Shown: positions 26,267 to 34,628 of the stretch, in pieces
Layout of the letters: each line of letters starts with the position of its first letter
How positions within the stretch are numbered: position 1 is the first letter of the stretch
Origin: Variovorax sp. YR216
GTDB lineage: Bacteria; Pseudomonadota; Gammaproteobacteria; Burkholderiales; Burkholderiaceae_C
Assembly (NCBI RefSeq): GCF_900107745.1
Contig: NZ_FNRO01000003.1
Coordinates: 248,001-312,000, forward strand
Direction of reading: 5' to 3'
Length of the DNA stretch: 64,000 nucleotides
Program-made: the position numbers and the translations under genes
The notes under the pieces: generated by a model
Database searches by the model: none
What the model saw: the letters and a program-made list of their open reading frames with translations, nothing else
Told to the model about the DNA's origin: nothing

Positions 26267-27690
26267 CCTGCGCCCTTCGCCGCCATCGCGAGCAACTCGG
26301 GCGCGCGCGCCGTGGCCTGCGCCGCCCGGGCGGCGATGGTGGCGAGCTTGTCTTTCACTTCGGGCGTGAATTCCACGCCCCGGAGGATCACGGCCTGCGC
26401 GTTGAGGCGGCATTTCGACAGCCAGGCCATGAGTTCCGGATGCTGTCGCCACCGGGCGGCGTTGGCGAGCGTTTCCACCCACATGCAGACGAAATCGGCT
26501 GGCCGCTCCGGCCCCCGAACGGCCTTGCAGAGCGCACTCTGCTCCGCCGCGTCTGCGACGTGCGCCTCGACCCACGCGATCACGCTCGCGCTCATCAGCG
26601 GCTGGCAGAAGCGCACCATCAGCAGGTTGATGGTGTCCGGCGCGAAGATGGGCACGTCCGGCACCGGCTGGATCGCCGAGGCCGAGCAGTCGATGTAGAG
26701 CGTGTCGGGGTCCGACGCGAGTTCGCCGTGTTCGAGCACCATGCGTGAAGGCGAGATGCTTCGCACCCGGCCGAGCCGCACGATGCCGCCGGCCTCGCCG
26801 ATGCGCCGAAGCTGCCCGAGTTCGCCGCGCGAGACCACCGCGCAGCGGTAGGCCGTGGGCGCCACTGCAGGGTCGATGCGCATCAGTGCGCCGCTTTCCT
26901 CCAGGCGCCGGAACAGGTCCGGGAGATCGGTCGCCTCGCACAGCGCATCGAACTGCGCCAGCGAGAACGCGAAATTGTTCCGCCAGCCGTCCGGGCCGGG
27001 CTGCAGGTTGGCGCGGTCCATCATCCATGGGTCGCGCGGCACGACCCAGCGGATGCGCTCGTGCGGCACGCCGTTCTCCACCAGCCAGATGCAGGCGTCC
27101 ATGCCGGTCTTGCCCGCGCCGACGACCGTGTAGTTCGCCCAGGCGCGCGTGACGCCGGGCAGTCCGTTCAGCGGGATGCAGGTCACGCCCGGCGTCAACG
27201 CGTACTTCGGCGGATGGGTGGAGGGCACTTCGATGCGCGCGTGCGTCGCGTTCACCAGCTTGCGGCGCACCTTCACCGCGTGCGCCTCGCCGGTCATGAG
27301 GGATCGGACGCGATGCACGCCATCTTCCGCGCCCAGCCACTCGCATTTCGGAAGCCACTGCACGCGCCCGCTGGAAAGAAAGCGGTGCTTCATCACGTGC
27401 TCGAAATGCGCGAGCACTTCCGGGCCCGAGGCCAGACTCCACATGCCGGCGTTGAAGCCGGTGGTCTCGCGGTGCCAGTCGCTCAGTTCGTACGACGCGA
27501 CGCCGTACCACGCGGCGGGTTGATGCAGGCGCACGAAGGAATAGGCGTCGTTCCACTGGCCGCCGGGGCGGTGGTGGCGGTCGACCATCACGATCTGCGC
27601 CCCGGGATCCTCGGTGAGCAGCGTGTCGACAAACGCCATGGCGCTGCCGCCGGTGCCGATCACGAGGTAGTCGGTCTCGAGTGCTGCCAT
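26263..27690 (-). CDS. FAD/NAD(P)-binding monooxygenase-like oxidoreductase
   Basis: Encodes 475 residues. The N-terminal dinucleotide fold has YLVIGTGGSAMAFVDTLL and VDRHHRPGGQWNDAYSFVRLHQP, as in flavin monooxygenase-like proteins; a second GxGxxG-like site is YTVVGAGKTGMDACIWLVENG around residue 200. I chose the ATG at 27690 because AGGAGC precedes it; an upstream in-frame ATG at 27765 adds only unrelated residues. The 3' end overlaps the convergent cyclase gene by 4 bp. Substrate is unknown, and the gene is divergent from the autotransporter. Confidence 0.82.
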   Translation of the reverse strand: MAALETDYLVIGTGGSAMAFVDTLLTEDPGAQIVMVDRHHRPGGQWNDAYSFVRLHQPAAWYGVASYELSDWHRETTGFNAGMWSLASGPEVLAHFEHVMKHRFLSSGRVQWLPKCEWLGAEDGVHRVRSLMTGEAHAVKVRRKLVNATHARIEVPSTHPPKYALTPGVTCIPLNGLPGVTRAWANYTVVGAGKTGMDACIWLVENGVPHERIRWVVPRDPWMMDRANLQPGPDGWRNNFAFSLAQFDALCEATDLPDLFRRLEESGALMRIDPAVAPTAYRCAVVSRGELGQLRRIGEAGGIVRLGRVRSISPSRMVLEHGELASDPDTLYIDCSASAIQPVPDVPIFAPDTINLLMVRFCQPLMSASVIAWVEAHVADAAEQSALCKAVRGPERPADFVCMWVETLANAARWRQHPELMAWLSKCRLNAQAVILRGVEFTPEVKDKLATIAARAAQATARAPELLAMAAKGAG

Positions 27691-27791
27691 GGGGCGCTCC
27701 TGTCGAGCAAGGGGACGAAGGAGTATCGGTAGCACTGCGCCGCGCCCAAGCGTGAACAAACTCATGGCATTGGTTGATACAAATGAATTAC

Positions 27792-27822
27792 ATTTGCTAC
27801 CGTTTTAGAACGAATTGCTACC
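27792..27822. promoter_or_regulatory. 21 bp-spaced direct repeat in the autotransporter upstream region
   Basis: ATTTGCTACC at 27792-27801 and AATTGCTACC at 27813-27822 (9 of 10 identical) begin 21 bp apart, within a stretch (27770-27820) far richer in A and T than its surroundings. A third core in inverted orientation, GGTAGCA, lies at 27728-27734. The position between the divergent FAD oxidoreductase (start 27690) and autotransporter (start 27832) suggests a regulator binding site covering the promoter. Confidence 0.45.
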
Positions 27823-27831
27823 TTCGCCGCC

Positions 27832-30800
27832 ATGAACAAAACCTTCCGTACGCTCTGGAATCCTTCGCTTTCCACTTGGGTCGCCGCGCCCGAAACCGCG
27901 TGCGGCCACGCACGCACGCGCAGCGTGGGCAGCGCCTGTGCCACAGCGGTCGCCGTCATCGGGCTGTGGGGCGGTCCAGCGCTGGCTGCGGGCGGCGCGG
28001 GTGGCGTGGCCAGCGGAAGCAACCAGACCTACTACGCGGGAAGCGGGGGAAGCAGCGGGCAAGGTGGTTCGGGCGCCCTGAACGAACTCAGCAGCGGGGC
28101 CCATGGCGGTGCGGGCGGATCGGCCAACGAATCGACCTCCACGGCGGGCGCCAGCGCGGACATCGGCGGTTTTTCCGGCGCGATTGCGGGCGCGGGCGGT
28201 GCAGCGGGTGTGTACCCGAACACCGGCATCGGTCAAAGCGGTACGGCGGGCGAGAGCCAGGCCGTCTCCAATGGCTATGGCGGCGGTGGCGGTGCGGGTT
28301 CCGTCGGCTATCAGCTGCCGACCGGCATCATCAGCGTGTTTGGGGCGATCGCGGGCGGTAATGGGGGCAACGGCGGCGATGGCGATTGGGCTGCAGGCGG
28401 TGGGGGCGCCGGAGGTTATGGCGCCACGGTCTTCTCACCCTCGTTTGCCTGGTCGGTGACCGGATCGCTGACCGGCGGTGCGGGCGGCAAGGGCGGCGAC
28501 ACCTGGTCGCAGGCGGGGGGCGGTGGCAGCGGCGGCGGCGGGTTGTTCATGAGCGTCGGCAGCGCGGCAGCTCCGCTTTCCGTCACAGGGGCGATCGTCG
28601 GCGGGGCGGGCGGAGCCGGTGGTTCGGAGTTCGCGGTCGGTGCGCACAGCAACGCCACGGGCGGTGGCGGTGGTGAAGGCGGGTTCGGCGTGGTCTTCGC
28701 CGGGAATCGCGGGACCGTGAGCAACGGCGCCTCGGGCGTGATCTCGGGCGGCGCGGGTGGCGCGGGCGGTGCCGGCGGCGGAGAACGGGCCGATGGCACC
28801 GGCGCGCCGGGCGGGGGCGGCGATGGCGGCGTCGGCCTGTGGTCGCAAGGCGCGGGGTTGACCGTGACCAACGCCGGACTCATCACCGGCGGCAACGGCG
28901 GCAGGGGCGGTGTCAGCAGCAACAGCGGCCCGAACGGTGCCAACGGTGCCGGCGGTGTGGGCATCCTGGGCGCCAACGTCGACATCACCAATCTCACCGG
29001 GGGCACGATCTCGGGCGGCCTGGGCGGCGATGGCGTCACGCGCGCTGCGGCGGTGCAGTTCACCGGCGGCACCAATTCGCTGACGCTCGGCGGCGGCTCG
29101 CTGGTCGGCGCGGTGGCGATCGACGGCGCCGCGACCGCGACGATCCGCGCGGGCAGCGCCAACCAGAGCGCAAGCAATGCGCTGGTCCTCGGCGGCGCCG
29201 GCACCTTCGACACCAACGGCAACGACATGACCTGGTCGGGGCAGATCTCCGGCGGAGCCGGGCTGACGAAGACCGGCTCCGGGGCGCTCACGCTCAGCGG
29301 CAACAACACCTACGCTGGTGGCACCGCGCTCACGCAGGGTCGCCTGAACGTCGGCAGCAACACCGCGCTCGGCACCGGCGAGCTCGCGATGGACGACGGC
29401 ACCACGCTCGGCTTCGCGGCCGACGGCCTCACGATCGGGAATGCGATCCGCCTGACCGGCACGCAGGACCCGGTCATCGACACCGGCGCGTTCAACGCGA
29501 CGGCGGCCGGCGCGATCACCGGCGCCGGCTTCCTCACCAAGGCAGGCACCGGCACGCTGACGCTCACCGCCGCCAACAACTACACCGGCGCGACGAACGT
29601 GGCGGCGGGCACGCTGCGCGCGGGTGCGGCCAATACCTTCAGCGCGGTTTCGGCCTATACCGTCGCCGCCGGCGCGACGCTCGACCTGGCGGGCTTCAGC
29701 CAGACCGTGCAGTCCGTCGCCAACGCGGGCACGGTGTCGCTGGTCGGTTCGGCGCCGGGCACCACGCTGACTGTCACCGGCCCGTGGGTCGGCAACGGCG
29801 GCACGCTGCGCGTGGGCACCGCGCTCGGCACCGACGGCAGCGCCACCGACCGGCTGGTGCTGCGCGGCGCGACGGCCATCGCCAGCGGCACCACCGGTGT
29901 GGTCGTGACGAACCTGGGTGGCCTCGGCGGCCAGACCACGGGCAACGGCATCGAGATCGTCAGCACGGCCAACGGCGGCAGCATCCAGCCCGGCGCATTC
30001 GCGCTCGCCGCGCCGGTGGCGGCCGGAGCCTTCCAGTACCGGCTGGACACGACCGGCACCGCGGCCTATCTGAGCAACACGATCACCGTGGTTCCGCCCG
30101 CCGATCCGCAGACGGCCACCGCGCCGAGCACCTCGACCGCACAGGCGGCGTCGGCGCCCACGCCGGCCGTGGTCGTGGTGCCCATGTACCGCGCGGAGGT
30201 GCCGCTCTTCGCCGCGTTGCCGGCCCAGTTGCGCCAGGCCGACACCGCGATGCTCGGCAACATGCACCAGCGCATCGGCGACACCGACGCGGTCGCTGGC
30301 AGCGCGACGCCGCCGGCCGCAGGCCAGCGCCGCGCCTGGGGCCGCGTCATCAGCACCGACATGGACATCCGCCAGGAGGGCACCGTGAGTCCTTCGAGCG
30401 AGGGCCGGCTCAACGGCTTCCAGGCCGGCATCGACCTCTGGGCCGACGGCCGCTGGCGCGCGGGCGTCTACGCCGGCCAGCTCGACGGCAACGTCGACGT
30501 GACCGGCTTCGCGCGCGGCATCAGCAACCTGGCCGTGGGCTACAACGACCTGCGCAGCCAGTACCTGGGCGTCTATGGCACGTACATGACCGAAGGGGGC
30601 TTCTACGCCGACGCGGTCCTGCAGGGTTCGCGTCATCGGTACACGGTCAATCCGGTGTCGGCGCTTTCGGTGGACGGCAAGGGCAGCGGCTTCCTCGCCT
30701 CGCTTGAAGTGGGGCAGGCCTTCGCGCTCGCGCCGGGGTGGACCATCGAGCCGCAGTTGCAGGTCGCGCACCGGCAACAGAGCCTGGACGACATGGTGAT

Positions 30801-31152
30801 CTCCGGCGCGCTGGTGCAGAACGACAGCGAGAACGGCTGGCTCCTGCGCGCCGGCGTGCGCGTCAAGGGCGAGATCGCGACCGCGGCGGGCATGCTGCAG
30901 CCGTATGCGCGCGTGAACATCTATCACGCCGGCAGCGGTACGGACGTGGTGCGCTTCATCGGCCCGGCCGCCTTCACCGACATCAGCTCGCGCACCGGCT
31001 ACACCACCACCGAAGTGGCCGTGGGCGCGACGCTGCAGCTCAGCGCCGCGACCAGCGTGTACGGCGAAGTGGGCCAGCTCTTCGATTCCGGCGGCGAGCA
31101 GCGGCTCAAGAGCGGCGTGCAGGGCTCGGTCGGCTTGCGCGTCAACTGGTAG
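27832..31152 (+). CDS. autotransporter (type Va) with Gly-rich passenger and beta-barrel domain
   Basis: Encodes 1106 residues. The extended signal peptide (MNKTFRTLWNPSLSTWVAAPE..., cleavage likely after GPALAA) is typical of large autotransporters. Residues about 57-390 are Gly-rich with many GGAGG/GGGG blocks. Then come pertactin-like beta-helix strands, including two autotransporter-associated repeats (LTKTGSGALTLSGNNTY near residue 476 and LTKAGTGTLTLTAANNY near 567). From about residue 833 a C-terminal barrel begins (RRAWGRVISTDMDIRQEG), ending in LRVNW with a terminal aromatic residue. It should be secreted through the Sec system, inserted in the outer membrane and display the passenger. 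Target or adhesive role is unknown. Confidence 0.92.
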   Translation: MNKTFRTLWNPSLSTWVAAPETACGHARTRSVGSACATAVAVIGLWGGPALAAGGAGGVASGSNQTYYAGSGGSSGQGGSGALNELSSGAHGGAGGSANESTSTAGASADIGGFSGAIAGAGGAAGVYPNTGIGQSGTAGESQAVSNGYGGGGGAGSVGYQLPTGIISVFGAIAGGNGGNGGDGDWAAGGGGAGGYGATVFSPSFAWSVTGSLTGGAGGKGGDTWSQAGGGGSGGGGLFMSVGSAAAPLSVTGAIVGGAGGAGGSEFAVGAHSNATGGGGGEGGFGVVFAGNRGTVSNGASGVISGGAGGAGGAGGGERADGTGAPGGGGDGGVGLWSQGAGLTVTNAGLITGGNGGRGGVSSNSGPNGANGAGGVGILGANVDITNLTGGTISGGLGGDGVTRAAAVQFTGGTNSLTLGGGSLVGAVAIDGAATATIRAGSANQSASNALVLGGAGTFDTNGNDMTWSGQISGGAGLTKTGSGALTLSGNNTYAGGTALTQGRLNVGSNTALGTGELAMDDGTTLGFAADGLTIGNAIRLTGTQDPVIDTGAFNATAAGAITGAGFLTKAGTGTLTLTAANNYTGATNVAAGTLRAGAANTFSAVSAYTVAAGATLDLAGFSQTVQSVANAGTVSLVGSAPGTTLTVTGPWVGNGGTLRVGTALGTDGSATDRLVLRGATAIASGTTGVVVTNLGGLGGQTTGNGIEIVSTANGGSIQPGAFALAAPVAAGAFQYRLDTTGTAAYLSNTITVVPPADPQTATAPSTSTAQAASAPTPAVVVVPMYRAEVPLFAALPAQLRQADTAMLGNMHQRIGDTDAVAGSATPPAAGQRRAWGRVISTDMDIRQEGTVSPSSEGRLNGFQAGIDLWADGRWRAGVYAGQLDGNVDVTGFARGISNLAVGYNDLRSQYLGVYGTYMTEGGFYADAVLQGSRHRYTVNPVSALSVDGKGSGFLASLEVGQAFALAPGWTIEPQLQVAHRQQSLDDMVISGALVQNDSENGWLLRAGVRVKGEIATAAGMLQPYARVNIYHAGSGTDVVRFIGPAAFTDISSRTGYTTTEVAVGATLQLSAATSVYGEVGQLFDSGGEQRLKSGVQGSVGLRVNW

Positions 31153-31174
31153 ACGCGCGGCAGGCGCCGCCAAG

Positions 31175-31213
31175 AAAAAAGCCGGATGGGCGCATGGCCC
31201 ATCCGGCTTTTTT
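31175..31213. terminator. strong bidirectional Rho-independent terminator
   Basis: GCCGGATGGGC (31181-31191) and GCCCATCCGGC (31197-31207) form a perfect 11 bp stem with a 5 nt loop, flanked by six A (31175-31180) and six T (31208-31213). It therefore works on both strands, ending the autotransporter transcript on plus and the small exported-protein transcript on minus. Confidence 0.95.
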
Positions 31214-31232
31214 GCTGCTTGCCTGCGGCCGA

Positions 31233-31577
31233 TTACTTGGCGGCCACGGAGTCGTTGTTCAGCCCCGGGTTCTTGAAGGTGGAGATCACCTTGCTGTTGA
31301 CGCGCGAGCCGGGCACCACGTTCGTGTCCGAAGCGTAGGCGGCGGCCACTGCATCGGCGCGGACCTTGGCGCTGTCGGCCACGGCCTTGAACGGCAGCGC
31401 GCCGCGCGAGCCGGGCACCACGTTCTGGTCGGGTGCGCTCGCCGTGGCAACGGCTTCCGAGCGAACAGCGTCAGCGCTCTTGGAGGAAACGAACTGGTGC
31501 ACGCCGTCGTAGGTTTCGGCTTGGGCGGCTGCAGCGATCAGGCCGAGTGCGGCGAGGGCGAGGATGTTCTTCTTCAT
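31233..31577 (-). CDS. small exported protein with internal NVVPGSR repeat
   Basis: Encodes 114 residues. A Sec signal peptide (MKKNILALAALGLIAAAAQA) is followed by two imperfect copies of a roughly 30-residue unit, each built as VR(S/A)(E/D)AVA...A-x-D-x-NVVPGSR. It looks like the small periplasmic proteins of unknown function that are abundant in Burkholderiales (DUF4148-like in style, but I cannot confirm that family). The start at 31577 is the only one that gives a clean signal peptide. It ends before the shared bidirectional terminator. Confidence 0.8.
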   Translation of the reverse strand: MKKNILALAALGLIAAAAQAETYDGVHQFVSSKSADAVRSEAVATASAPDQNVVPGSRGALPFKAVADSAKVRADAVAAAYASDTNVVPGSRVNSKVISTFKNPGLNNDSVAAK

Positions 31578-31670
31578 GGTCGGTCGGTGAGGGTTGAGGT
31601 GTCGTTGACTGGTGCGTTTGCACCCGCCGCGAATTCTCGCGGCCCTCGCAGCTGTAACCAAGGGTAAACC

Positions 31671-31689
31671 CGCGAACGGATCGTTCGCG
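31671..31689 (-). terminator. inverted repeat between the two small exported-protein genes
   Basis: CGCGAACG (31671-31678) and CGTTCGCG (31682-31689) make a perfect 8 bp stem with a 3 nt loop. On the minus strand it follows the lipoprotein gene by 30 bp and is followed by GGGTTTACC, a weak U-tract. It may end the lipoprotein transcript; a regulatory role for the next gene is also possible. Confidence 0.4.
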
Positions 31690-31718
31690 TTCTCGAAACA
31701 AACGCCCTCGCCGGGTCC

Positions 31719-32060
31719 CTACCGCCCCATGTAGCGGTCGTAGCTGCGCGAGATGCGATCGATCAGCGCCGGGTCGCGCGGACCGTTGGCATCGAACTGC
31801 ACCCGGACGCTGCCGTCGGCCTGCTGGCGCACGCTGGCCGTCACGCTCGCGTTGCCTTGCGTGCCGACGATGGTGCCGCTGGCCCGGTCCTCCGTGCGGA
31901 TCGCGAGGCCCTGTTCGCGCATCGCATTCGACGCCGCGCTGAAGGAGCGGTCGAAGCTCGCGGGGACCGGCGCGGGATACGCGACCGGCGGGTAGTAGCA
32001 CCCTGACACCGACATCGAAAGGGCGCAGATCACGGCGCCTTGGATCAACCAGCGGTTCAT
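31719..32060 (-). CDS. small predicted lipoprotein of unknown function
   Basis: Encodes 113 residues. The N-terminus MNRWLIQGAVICALSMSVSGC is a lipoprotein signal with lipobox VSGC, followed by YYPPVAYPAP and a compact domain (ASNAMREQGLAIRTEDRASGTIVGTQGNASVTASVRQQADGSVRVQFDANGPRD). The second half looks like a small alpha/beta domain with alternating strands. GGAGG lies ahead of the ATG at 32060. No function can be assigned. Confidence 0.82.
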   Translation of the reverse strand: MNRWLIQGAVICALSMSVSGCYYPPVAYPAPVPASFDRSFSAASNAMREQGLAIRTEDRASGTIVGTQGNASVTASVRQQADGSVRVQFDANGPRDPALIDRISRSYDRYMGR

Positions 32061-32115
32061 GCGCAGCCTCCAGTCAGAACAAGAGTCACGGTCGTCGCGC
32101 AGTGTAGGGCCCGCA

Positions 32116-32144
32116 AGAAAAAAACGGGTCCCGAAGGACCCGTT
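32116..32144 (-). terminator. Rho-independent terminator of the tctBA transcript
   Basis: On the minus strand, ACGGGTCC-TTCG-GGACCCGT (arms 32136-32143 and 32124-32131, stable UUCG-type tetraloop) is followed by a T-rich run (complement of 32117-32123). It lies about 126 bp behind the tctA stop. A smaller 6 bp hairpin (CTCGCC 32176-32181 / GGCGAG 32188-32193) lies between them. I see nothing else in 32061-32250. Confidence 0.85.
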
Positions 32145-32250
32145 GAAACTGCGTCGCATCCGCGACCAGGAGACACTCGCCCTCGAAGGCGAGCCGCCAT
32201 TGTTGGCGAAGGCCCCCATGGCCCGAACGAAGGATTTCGCATACCCATCT

Positions 32251-32269
32251 GCGCGAGCCTGGGGGTGGG
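32251..32269 (-). repeat. stop-proximal end module of the dispersed repeat (partial copy)
   Basis: Contains AGCCTGGGGGT (plus strand), the conserved end of the dispersed repeat seen in full at 42948-43040 and 48488-48580. On the minus strand it directly follows the tctA stop codon as ACCCCCAGGCT. The hairpin part of the element is not present here. Confidence 0.5.
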
Positions 32270-33781
32270 TCAATCCTCGACGAAGGCTTCTTCACGCTTC
32301 GACTTCACAGCAGGCAGCAGCACGATCCCCAGCAGCAGGCACGCAGCCAGAAGCAGGCCGGCCGACAGTGGCCGTGTGACGAACACGGCCCAGCTGCCGC
32401 GCGAGAGCAGCAGCGCGCGTCGCAGGTTCTCTTCCATCATCGGACCGAGGATGAAGCCCAGCAGCAGCGGCGCGGGCTCGGCGCGCAGCTTGATGAACAG
32501 GTAGCCGATGAAGCCAAAGGCCGCCACCATCCAGACGTCGAAGGTGTTGTTGTTGGTCGAGTACACCCCGATCGCACAGAACAGCACGATGGCCGGGAAC
32601 AGGAATTTGTAGGGCACCGTCAAGAGCTTGATCCACATGCCGATCAGCGGCAGGTTCAGGATGATCAGCATCGCGTTGCCGATCCACATCGAGGCGATCA
32701 GACCCCAGAAGAGCTCGGGGTTGCTGGTCATCACCTGCGGGCCGGGCTGGATGTTGTGGATGGTCATCGCGCCCACCATCAGCGCCATCACCGCGTTGGG
32801 CGGGATGCCCAGCGTCAGCAGCGGGATGAAGGAGGTCTGCGCGCCGGCGTTGTTGGCCGACTCCGGCGACGCGACGCCGCGGATGTTGCCCTTGCCGAAG
32901 GCGATCTCGCCCGGCCGCATGCGGATCTTCTTCTCGAGCGCATAGGCGGCGAACGAAGCCAGCAGCGCGCCGCCGCCCGGCAGGATGCCGAGCGCCGAGC
33001 CGAGCGCGGTGCCGCGCAGCACGGCCGGCGCCATGTTCTTGAAGTCCTCGCGCGTCGGCCACAGGCCCTTCACCTCGGAAGTGAAGACCTCGCGCTCCTC
33101 GTCCGGCTGCGAGAGGTTGCCGATGATTTCGCCATAGCCGAACACGCCCATGGCGATCACCACGAAGCCGATCCCGTCGGTGAGTTCCGGCACGTCGAAG
33201 CTGAAGCGCGCGACGCCCGAGTTCACGTCGGTGCCGACGATGCCGAGCAGCAGGCCCAGCACGATCATCGCGACCGCCTTGAGCAGCGAGCCCGAAGCGA
33301 GCACCACCGCGCCGATCAGGCCCAGCACCATCAGCGAGAAGTACTCGGCCGGGCCGAACTTGAAGGCCAGCTCGGTCAGCGGCGGCGCGAAGGCGGCCAG
33401 GATCAGCGTGCCGACGCAACCCGCGAAGAACGAGCCGAGACCGGCCGCCGCGAGCGCCGGGCCTGCACGGCCCTGGCGCGCCATCTGGTAGCCGTCGATA
33501 CAGGTCACCACCGAGGACGATTCGCCCGGCAGGTTGACCAGGATCGCGGTGGTGGAGCCGCCGTACTGCGCGCCGTAGTAGATGCCGGCCAGCATGATCA
33601 GCGCCGACACCGGTGGCAGCGCATAGGTCGCCGGCAGCAGCATCGCGATCGTCGCGACCGGGCCGATGCCCGGCAGCACGCCGATCAGCGTGCCCAGGAT
33701 GCAGCCAACCAGGCAGTAGAGAAGATTGGTGAGCGTGAACGCGACGCCGAAGCCGGTCGCGAGGTTGTGAATCAGTTCCAT
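32270..33781 (-). CDS. tctA: tripartite tricarboxylate transporter TctA family permease
   Basis: Encodes 503 residues, the usual TctA size, with about 11-12 hydrophobic segments. Family motifs are TLIGVLPGIGPVATIAMLLPATY, YYGAQYGGSTTAILVNLPGESSSVVTCIDGYQMARQG and TLGIPPNAVMALMVGA. It is the large membrane subunit of a sodium- or proton-coupled importer of carboxylates that works with TctB and a periplasmic TctC receptor. TctB lies 11 bp upstream on the same strand. No TctC gene is in the window, so the receptor must be encoded elsewhere. Confidence 0.95.
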   Translation of the reverse strand: MELIHNLATGFGVAFTLTNLLYCLVGCILGTLIGVLPGIGPVATIAMLLPATYALPPVSALIMLAGIYYGAQYGGSTTAILVNLPGESSSVVTCIDGYQMARQGRAGPALAAAGLGSFFAGCVGTLILAAFAPPLTELAFKFGPAEYFSLMVLGLIGAVVLASGSLLKAVAMIVLGLLLGIVGTDVNSGVARFSFDVPELTDGIGFVVIAMGVFGYGEIIGNLSQPDEEREVFTSEVKGLWPTREDFKNMAPAVLRGTALGSALGILPGGGALLASFAAYALEKKIRMRPGEIAFGKGNIRGVASPESANNAGAQTSFIPLLTLGIPPNAVMALMVGAMTIHNIQPGPQVMTSNPELFWGLIASMWIGNAMLIILNLPLIGMWIKLLTVPYKFLFPAIVLFCAIGVYSTNNNTFDVWMVAAFGFIGYLFIKLRAEPAPLLLGFILGPMMEENLRRALLLSRGSWAVFVTRPLSAGLLLAACLLLGIVLLPAVKSKREEAFVED

Positions 33782-33792
33782 GGTGCCCCTCC

Positions 33793-34281
33793 TCAGCCCG
33801 AGATGAAGGTGGGCCAGACCTGGATCTGCAGCTTCAGCGCCCAGATGAAGGCGACGTAGCTGCCGGCAGCCAGGATGGTCGCGAGGATGAGCACGTCCTT
33901 CAGGTTGAAGTGCTCTCCTGCGAGGCTCGAGATGATGGTGAGCGCGTAGATCGCGAGGATCATCCCCATCGCCGGCACGCCGATGCTCGGAAGACCGCCC
34001 AGCAGCACGCCGAAGGCGAGATTGGCCGCGAGCACGAAGAACAGCGGCTTCCACGCCCACTTGCCGATGGGGTCTCCGTCGGCCGTCTCGACCACCATCG
34101 ACTGGAACAGCACCGCCGCCCCCAGGATCGCCAGAAGGATGCCCAGCATGAGTGGAAAGTAGCCGGGCCCCATGCGGGCGCCGTCGCCGATGTTGTAGGC
34201 GGTGGCGCCGACGGCGAAGGCACCGCCCGCGGCCATGAACATCACGCCTGAATAGAAGTCCGCTTGGCTCTTGATACGCAT
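33793..34281 (-). CDS. tctB: tripartite tricarboxylate transporter TctB family protein
   Basis: Encodes 162 residues with four hydrophobic segments, the first from YSGVMFMAAGGAFAVGATAY and the others typical of TctB (GPGYFPLMLGILLAILGAAVLFQ, PLFFVLAANLAFGVLL). It is the small membrane subunit that pairs with TctA. The ATG at 34281 is preceded by AAGAGA; an upstream in-frame ATG at 34374 adds hydrophilic residues without support. The 131 bp spacer to 34412 probably contains the promoter but no clear boxes are seen. Confidence 0.92.
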   Translation of the reverse strand: MRIKSQADFYSGVMFMAAGGAFAVGATAYNIGDGARMGPGYFPLMLGILLAILGAAVLFQSMVVETADGDPIGKWAWKPLFFVLAANLAFGVLLGGLPSIGVPAMGMILAIYALTIISSLAGEHFNLKDVLILATILAAGSYVAFIWALKLQIQVWPTFISG

Positions 34282-34412
34282 GTCTCTTGTCTCTCGACCC
34301 TCGTTGTTATGAACGCGATCAGAGTCATCCTGCGTACCTGACTTTGGGCTGACTTGCCCCGTACGGACTTCCACGTACCGCCCGCAGGGGCCGCACGCGG
34401 ACCTGCGCGGCC

Positions 34413-34628
34413 TCAGCCCTTTCGGCGCAGCGGCGCGAGCAAGCCCTTGAGGCCGTTGTGGTCGATTTCCTGCATCAGCGCCAGGAGCCGGCCAATCTCC
34501 CCCTTGGGGAAGCCCTCGCGCGCGAACCAGTTGAGGTAGTTGCCCGGCAGGTCGGCGATCACGCGGCCCTTGTACTTGCCGAAGGGCATCTCGAGGGTGA
34601 CGAGCTTTTCGAGGTCTTCGGGCTTCAT
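34413..34628 (-). CDS. DUF3820 family protein
   Basis: Encodes 71 residues: MKPEDLEKLVTLEMPFGKYKGRVIADLP..., with the FGKYKG and LPxxYLxWFxxxGFPxG pattern characteristic of DUF3820, a small exonuclease-related domain sometimes annotated as quorum-sensing-regulated. Its start overlaps the stop of the upstream LtrA gene by 4 bp (ATGA), so it is translated from the same message. Molecular role unknown. Confidence 0.85.
   Translation of the reverse strand: MKPEDLEKLVTLEMPFGKYKGRVIADLPGNYLNWFAREGFPKGEIGRLLALMQEIDHNGLKGLLAPLRRKG

Noticed and set aside
28435..31173. 912-residue minus-strand open frame under the autotransporter
   Set aside because: Antisense shadow produced by Gly/Ala-rich codons; the plus strand has signal peptide, passenger repeats and barrel.
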